Notes under the pieces: model-generated | What the model was told of the DNA's origin: nothing | The model's database searches: none | The model's input: the letters and a program-made list of their open reading frames with translations, nothing else | Made by a program: the position numbers and the translations under genes | Shown: positions 28,420 through 33,055 of the stretch, piece by piece | Numbering within the stretch: position 1 is the stretch's first letter | Layout: the number at the start of each line of letters is the position of its first letter | From: Candidatus Eiseniibacteriota bacterium | GTDB taxonomy: Bacteria > Eisenbacteria > RBG-16-71-46 > CAIMUX01 > WJJG01 | NCBI GenBank assembly: GCA_030601305.1 | Contig: JAUVTV010000006.1 | Coordinates: forward strand, 1-33,055 | Direction: 5' to 3' | Length of the DNA stretch: 33,055 nt

Positions 28420-29680
28420 GCTGCCTCCGGCGCTCCCCGCTCCACAGCAGGTCCAGGCGGTCCAGGAGGAGGAGTCTTAGCATGTTCAGGGCCACGGTGA
28501 CGCAGCGTTCCTGGACCGTGTCGCGATCCCCCCCGAAGTGATCGCGCAAGCTCCTCCCGCGACGCGCGTCACTCATGCCGAAGTAGACCAAGCCGACCGG
28601 CTTGTCGGCGCTGCCGCCACCGGGTCCGGCGATGCCGGTGGTCGAGATCGCGACGTCGGCGGAGAGGATCCGCCTGGCCCCGGCGGCCATCTCCTCGGCC
28701 GTCTTGCCGCTCACCGCACCGAAGGACTGCAGCGTCGCGGCCGAGACGCCGAGCACGGCCTCCTTGACGCGGTTGTCATAGGCCGTGACCGTGCCGCGGA
28801 ACACGCGCGAGCTGCCCGGAACACGTGTCACTGCGGCCCCGACGCGTCCCCCGGTCACCGACTCGGCGAGTCCGAGGGTGAGCCCGCGCTCGGCGAGGAG
28901 TGCCACCACGCTCTCCTCGAGGGCCACCTGTCCCCGACCGTAGAGGGCCGCCCCCAGTCGCTCGGCGATCCGCTCGACGGTTGCCTCGAGCTCCCTGACA
29001 TCCCGCTCGCTCTCGCGAATCCAGAGGCGCAGGTCGACGCGCCCCGGCGCGGGGAGGAAGCTGCAGCGGACGCCCTCGCCCAGCTGCGGCATGACCCACT
29101 CGGCGAGCGCGGTCTCGGAGACCCCCACCGTGCGCAATGTCTCGCTGCGCACGCGGCCGGCGAGGTTCTCACGGCGCAGGAGGGGGACCACCTCGTCGAC
29201 GAGCATCTGTCGCATCTCGGCCGGCACCCCGGGGAGCGCGAAGAGGAAACAACGGTCCGTGCGCAGAAAGAGCCCGGGCGCGACGCCTACGCGGTTCTCG
29301 AGCGGCTGGACGCCCGACGGCACCAGGGCCATCGCCTCGGCGGCAGGACTCATGGTGACGCCCCGGGCTTCGAACTTCGCCCGCAGGGTGGCCAGGAGAG
29401 GCTCGCGGAAGATCAGCTTGCGGCCGAGAGCCGACGCCATCACGCGCCGGGTGACGTCGTCGGGCGTCGCGCCGAGCCCCCCGGTCATGATCACCAGGGC
29501 CGAGCGCTCGAGCGCGCGGGACAAGACTCGGCCGAGCGCCTCGCGCTCGTCGGGGACAACCGTGTGCTGGACGAGGGCAATCCCCTCGCGGGCAAGCAGA
29601 TCGGCGATCACACTGAAGTTTGCGTCCAGCGTGTGCCCGGCCAGGATCTCGGTCCCGACGGCAACGGTTTCAGCTTGCAT
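28412..29680 (-). CDS. cinA: CinA-family protein (competence/damage-inducible; nicotinamide-nucleotide amidohydrolase)
   Basis: MQAETVAVGTEILAGHTLDANFSVIADLL...TGGLGATPDDVT...LAESVTGGRVGAAVTRVPGSS...GIAGPGGGSADKPVGLVYFG. Confidence 0.94.
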   Translation of the reverse strand: MQAETVAVGTEILAGHTLDANFSVIADLLAREGIALVQHTVVPDEREALGRVLSRALERSALVIMTGGLGATPDDVTRRVMASALGRKLIFREPLLATLRAKFEARGVTMSPAAEAMALVPSGVQPLENRVGVAPGLFLRTDRCFLFALPGVPAEMRQMLVDEVVPLLRRENLAGRVRSETLRTVGVSETALAEWVMPQLGEGVRCSFLPAPGRVDLRLWIRESERDVRELEATVERIAERLGAALYGRGQVALEESVVALLAERGLTLGLAESVTGGRVGAAVTRVPGSSRVFRGTVTAYDNRVKEAVLGVSAATLQSFGAVSGKTAEEMAAGARRILSADVAISTTGIAGPGGGSADKPVGLVYFGMSDARRGRSLRDHFGGDRDTVQERCVTVALNMLRLLLLDRLDLLWSGERRRQHG

Positions 29681-29728
29681 GGGTCTCCCCTCGAGCCCCC
29701 GGTCACGCGCCGCTCGCGTCACCTCGAA

Positions 29729-30223
29729 TCAGGCGAAGGGTAACAGAACGCCGGCCAGGAGGAGAAGCAGCATGGCGTATGCGCCCGCCATCAGGTCGTC
29801 GGCCATCACGCCCATACCCGACGGCAGGCTCTCGAGCTGGTAGGCCGGTGGGGGTTTCAGGACGTCCAGGATGCGAAAGAGGACAAACGCCGCGACGAGA
29901 TGCAGTCCGTCCCAGGGGATGAGAAGCGTGGCCATCAGCATCCCCGCCACCTCGTCGATCACGATGCAGCGCGCGTCGGCGCCATAGCGGCGCTCGGTGT
30001 GATCGGCGCTGAACGTCCCCAGCACGGAGACCGCCACGAGAAGAACGAGGCGAACCCACAAGGGCACCGCCCCGGCGAGCAGCATGAGAAGCGCGACCAG
30101 TGCGGACGCGAAGGTCGCCGGAGCCTTGGGGAAGAAGCCGGTTCCGAAGAAGGTGGAGAAGGCCGTGCGCGGATCCGCGTCGAATCCGCCGATCGGCTTC
30201 TCGACCGGTCCCCGGGTCTTCAT
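29729..30223 (-). CDS. pgpA: Phosphatidylglycerophosphatase A family protein
   Basis: FFGTGFFPKAPATFASALVAL; RRYGADARCIVIDEVAGML; AFVLFRILDVLKPPP; MGVMADDLMAGAYA. Confidence 0.92.
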   Translation of the reverse strand: MKTRGPVEKPIGGFDADPRTAFSTFFGTGFFPKAPATFASALVALLMLLAGAVPLWVRLVLLVAVSVLGTFSADHTERRYGADARCIVIDEVAGMLMATLLIPWDGLHLVAAFVLFRILDVLKPPPAYQLESLPSGMGVMADDLMAGAYAMLLLLLAGVLLPFA

Positions 30224-30822
30224 CGCACGATCTCCTTCTCGGTCTCGCCCAGCTCCATGACCACGGCGGTGACAATCGTCTTGAGGGTTTCCACCACGCC
30301 CGCGCCCGAGACCGCCGATGCTGTCCGGGTCGGCCACCCGGGCGTATTCAGCAACTGCTCGAGCTGGCCGACCGACACGGCGCCCGGGAGATCACGCTTG
30401 TTGTACTGCAGCACCAGGGGAATCGATTCCAGACGCCGGCACGTGAGCGCCAGGTTGGCGCGCAGGTTCTCGAAACTGACCCGATTCCAGAAGAGCTGAG
30501 CAGGGTGACTGTCGGCCACGAAGACGATGCCGTCAACGCCCTGCAGGATAATCTTGCGGCTCGCGTTGTAGCGCGGCTGGCCCGGAACGGTATAGAGGTG
30601 GAAGCGGGTGCGATACCCGAGCACCTCGCCCAGATCGAGCGGCAGCAGATCGAAGTAGAGCGTCTGATCGCCCGTCGTCGCGAGGCGCGTCAACTGCCCG
30701 GGCCGGCGGGTCGCCTGGCGCGCGTGGAGGACCTCCAGATTGGTCGTCTTCCCGCTGAAGCCGGGACCGTAGTAGACGATCTTGCAGTCGATCTCGCGGG
30801 TGGCGCAGTTGAGGAATGCCAT
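30220..30822 (-). CDS. mglA: MglA-like Ras-superfamily GTPase
   Basis: MAFLNCATREIDCKIVYYGPGFSGKTTNLEVLH; TVPGQPRYNASRKIILQGVDGIVFVADS; QYNKRD. Confidence 0.9.
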   Translation of the reverse strand: MAFLNCATREIDCKIVYYGPGFSGKTTNLEVLHARQATRRPGQLTRLATTGDQTLYFDLLPLDLGEVLGYRTRFHLYTVPGQPRYNASRKIILQGVDGIVFVADSHPAQLFWNRVSFENLRANLALTCRRLESIPLVLQYNKRDLPGAVSVGQLEQLLNTPGWPTRTASAVSGAGVVETLKTIVTAVVMELGETEKEIVR

Positions 30823-30839
30823 GGGCGCGCCCCGCGGTC

Positions 30840-31334
30840 TCAGGATGTCTCGCCGAAGATGCTGTCCACGCGCCTCAATGCCTCGCGACCGAATCCGTCT
30901 TCCAGAGCCGCGCCGCGCGGCGCGGACCTCTCGCACCCCTCGCGGACGGTGTGGGCCAGGGATGGCAGCGCGCGGCGCACGGCATAGCGCACGAGGCCCA
31001 GTGTCGTCTCGCGGTCGAAGACGGCAGCCAAGATGGTTCCTTCGGTCACCTGGGTCAGATAGAGGGAGAACTGCTCACCCTGATGGTAGACGGTGTGGAA
31101 GGCATCCTCACCGAGGATGCGGGCCAACTCGCGGGTGGCGCAGAAGTCGGCCGCCATGAGGGAGACGAAAGTCGTCAGGTCGAACTGGGGAGCATCACCG
31201 GCAAGGGTGATCATGCGCCCGGCGGAGTCCATGAGAATCACCGATCGGCCCGCTGCCGCTTCCAGAAGACAGTCCATCTGGGCTTGCAGAACGGCCAAAT
31301 CGCCGCCGAAACCCTCCCATCGGATCTGCACCAT
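30840..31334 (-). CDS. Roadblock/LC7-domain protein (MglB-like)
   Basis: SVILMDSAGRMITLAGDAPQFDLTTFVSLMAADFCATRELARILGEDAFHTVYHQGEQFSLYLTQVTEGTILAAVFDRETTLGLVRY; next to the MglA-like GTPase. Confidence 0.75.
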   Translation of the reverse strand: MVQIRWEGFGGDLAVLQAQMDCLLEAAAGRSVILMDSAGRMITLAGDAPQFDLTTFVSLMAADFCATRELARILGEDAFHTVYHQGEQFSLYLTQVTEGTILAAVFDRETTLGLVRYAVRRALPSLAHTVREGCERSAPRGAALEDGFGREALRRVDSIFGETS

Positions 31335-31465
31335 GGCATTCCCCCCTCTGATGCAGCGTTTCCGACGGAGCCGCCGCCACCGGCTGCTGGACCTCGAGTG
31401 CGTGGCAGGGAGACAGCCGTCCATCGGGAGCAATACACGGACGGATCGTCGAGCCCAGGTCCGGA

Positions 31466-31496
31466 CGTATAGTGGGCAGGCTGCGAGAGTTGTCAA
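31466..31496 (-). promoter_or_regulatory. Candidate promoter upstream of the roadblock gene: TTGACA...TATACG (N19)
   Basis: Minus strand ttgacaactctcgcagcctgcccactatacg; consensus -35 but long spacer. Confidence 0.35.
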
Positions 31497-31516
31497 GTGT
31501 ATTCGCGTACGCGAAC

Positions 31517-32116
31517 CTAGATCTCCCGACGGCCCTCGAGCGCGCGAGAGAGCGTCACAGAATCGGCGTGCTCGAGATCGGAACCGACCGGGACGCCGCG
31601 GGCGATGCGGGTCACCTTGATCGGCAGGCCCTGCAGCAGTTCGCGGATGGCATGGGCGGTGGCCTCTCCGGGTGCGGTGGGATTCGTGGCAATGATCAGT
31701 TCGCGAAAAGCTCCCTGGCGCACCCGCTCGAGGAGTTCGCGAAAGCGGATCTGTTCGGGCCCAACACCCTCCGCGGGAGCCAGGACGCCGCGCAGAACGT
31801 GATAGAGCCCGCGATACTGAGCGGTGCGCTCAAGGACGACGACGTCGCTGGGTTCCTCCACGACGCACAGCAGGTTGTGGTCACGTTTGGCATCCCCGCA
31901 CAGGTAGCACGGCTGCGTCTCGGCGATGTTGCCGCACCGGTCGCAGTACGACACCTCGGTGCGGACGCGTTCGATGGCCTTGGCCAAACCGAGCGCTTCC
32001 TCTGGGGGAACGCGCAGGATGTGGAACGCCAGGCGCTGAGCCGTCTTGCCGCCGATGCCCGGCAGGCGCGAGAACTCGCGGATGAGCGCTTCGAGGTGAC
32101 GGGAGCTGAACTGCAT
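31517..32116 (-). CDS. recR: Recombination protein RecR
   Basis: LIREFSRLPGIGGKTAQRLAFHIL; CDRCGNIAETQPCYLCGDAKRDHNLLCVVEEPSDVVVLERT; Toprim region. Confidence 0.96.
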   Translation of the reverse strand: MQFSSRHLEALIREFSRLPGIGGKTAQRLAFHILRVPPEEALGLAKAIERVRTEVSYCDRCGNIAETQPCYLCGDAKRDHNLLCVVEEPSDVVVLERTAQYRGLYHVLRGVLAPAEGVGPEQIRFRELLERVRQGAFRELIIATNPTAPGEATAHAIRELLQGLPIKVTRIARGVPVGSDLEHADSVTLSRALEGRREI

Positions 32117-32144
32117 CGCGCACGACTCTCGGGGATTCGGGTGT

Positions 32145-32456
32145 CTAGGTCATGCCGGGCATCGGGAAGCCGCCCGCCACGCGACCCATCTCGGAGCGAA
32201 TCATCTCGTCGACGCGCGCGTGCGCGTCGTTGACCGCCGCGGTGACGAGATCTTCGAGCATCTCGACGTCCTCGGTGTCCACCACGGTGGGATCGATCTT
32301 CACCGAAAGCACCTCGTGCCGGCCGTTGATGACCACCTTGATCATGCCCCCGCCCGCCGAGCCCTCGACGCTCTTGGCGGCCAGCTCCTCCTGGACCTCC
32401 ATCATCTTCGACTGGGTCTGCTGGAGCTGCTTGAGCATCTTGCTGAGATCCTTCAT
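32145..32456 (-). CDS. ybaB: YbaB/EbfC nucleoid-associated protein
   Basis: MLKQLQQTQSKMMEVQEELAAKSVEGSAGGGMIKVVINGRHEVLSVKIDP; in the dnaX-ybaB-recR order. Confidence 0.94.
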   Translation of the reverse strand: MKDLSKMLKQLQQTQSKMMEVQEELAAKSVEGSAGGGMIKVVINGRHEVLSVKIDPTVVDTEDVEMLEDLVTAAVNDAHARVDEMIRSEMGRVAGGFPMPGMT

Positions 32457-32469
32457 GCCATTCCCTCGT

Positions 32470-33055
32470 CTAGTGGGCCGGGCCCACGATGTCCCCGTCC
32501 ATCAACCGTGCAATGCGACGGGCGCCATCGCATTCGCGCGCCGTCGGCGATTGCCGATCTTCACCGGCTCGCCGCTCTGTCGAGCTCGTCTCCGCACCCG
32601 GCGGCGTACCCATCCGGGAGTCGCCCCCCACTGCGGACACCGCCTCGGCCGCGGAGATGATCCGGATGCCTAAGGGCCGTCCCAGGGCCTCCTCGAGCGC
32701 GCGCAAGATCAGGCGCCGATTAGTGGTCTTTTCGACTTGATCGCGCTTGAACCCGTTGGTGTCGTCGAGGACGACATTGACGCGCCCCTCGCTGACCCCC
32801 ACGGCCTGGCTCATGTGCAGGCAGGAACCAAGGAACGCGCGTCTCTCCCGCACGCGCTCGACAACGCGCAGCCATGTGTCGGCGAGGCTGCCGGCAAGCG
32901 GGGCGTCGGTCGCCATGACCGCGGGCTCGGCCGTCCCCGGCGCCGCCTGCTGGCTCCCGCGGGAAGCGTCCTTGACCCCCGGCGAGGCATTTCCGGCCCC
33001 CGGCGCGGCATTACCGGCCCCCGGCGCGGTACTCCCCCCCCCCGGCGCGGCCCTC
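32470..33055 (-). CDS. dnaX: C-terminal part of DNA polymerase III subunit gamma/tau (truncated by window edge)
   Basis: Frame stays open to the window end (my reading: ...APGAGNAAPGAGNASPGVKDASRGSQQAAPGTAEPAVMATDAPLAGSLADTWLRVVERVRERRAFLGSCL...); upstream of ybaB-recR. Confidence 0.75.
   Translation of the reverse strand, partial: RAAPGGGSTAPGAGNAAPGAGNASPGVKDASRGSQQAAPGTAEPAVMATDAPLAGSLADTWLRVVERVRERRAFLGSCLHMSQAVGVSEGRVNVVLDDTNGFKRDQVEKTTNRRLILRALEEALGRPLGIRIISAAEAVSAVGGDSRMGTPPGAETSSTERRAGEDRQSPTARECDGARRIARLMDGDIVGPAH
32979..33055. repeat. 21-nt in-frame tandem repeat in the dnaX linker
   Basis: ccggcgaggcatttccggccc / ccggcgcggcattaccggccc / ccggcgcggtactcccccccc / ccggcgcggccctc. Confidence 0.75.

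Overview
The window is a GC-rich bacterial chromosomal segment with almost everything on the minus strand. It holds about 29 protein genes and one tRNA-Gln(TTG). It looks like a core housekeeping region, not an accessory island. From right to left it reads: dnaX (5'-truncated)-ybaB-recR; roadblock/mglA-like GTPase/pgpA/cinA/thpR/recA/recX/alaS; rfbD-like and UbiA-family DPPR-synthase-like genes; ispE-spoVG; tRNA-Gln; prs-rplY(ctc)-pth-hppA; rpsF-rpsR-rplI; PpiC lipoprotein; DUF151 nuclease; TPR plus periplasmic-binding (LpoA-like) protein; a single + strand TonB-like gene; an EF-G2-like GTPase; selA; a SPOR protein with a degenerate BY-kinase-like domain; smc. I saw no CRISPR array, prophage, transposase, defence island or obviously new multi-gene system. 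The observations most worth a second look are: (1) an inverted-repeat-dense element at 32-241 abutting smc, whose imperfect pairs are mostly G-U in the + strand sense; (2) a possible three-way-junction RNA between rpsF and rpsR; (3) low-complexity or disordered expansions in several core proteins (SMC, S6, L25, DnaX), some encoded by in-frame tandem repeats; (4) a pseudo-ATPase/SPOR fusion; (5) EF-G2 paired with selA; (6) divergent promoters sharing a -35 box. All calls come from reading the sequence and supplied translations; no searches were run.
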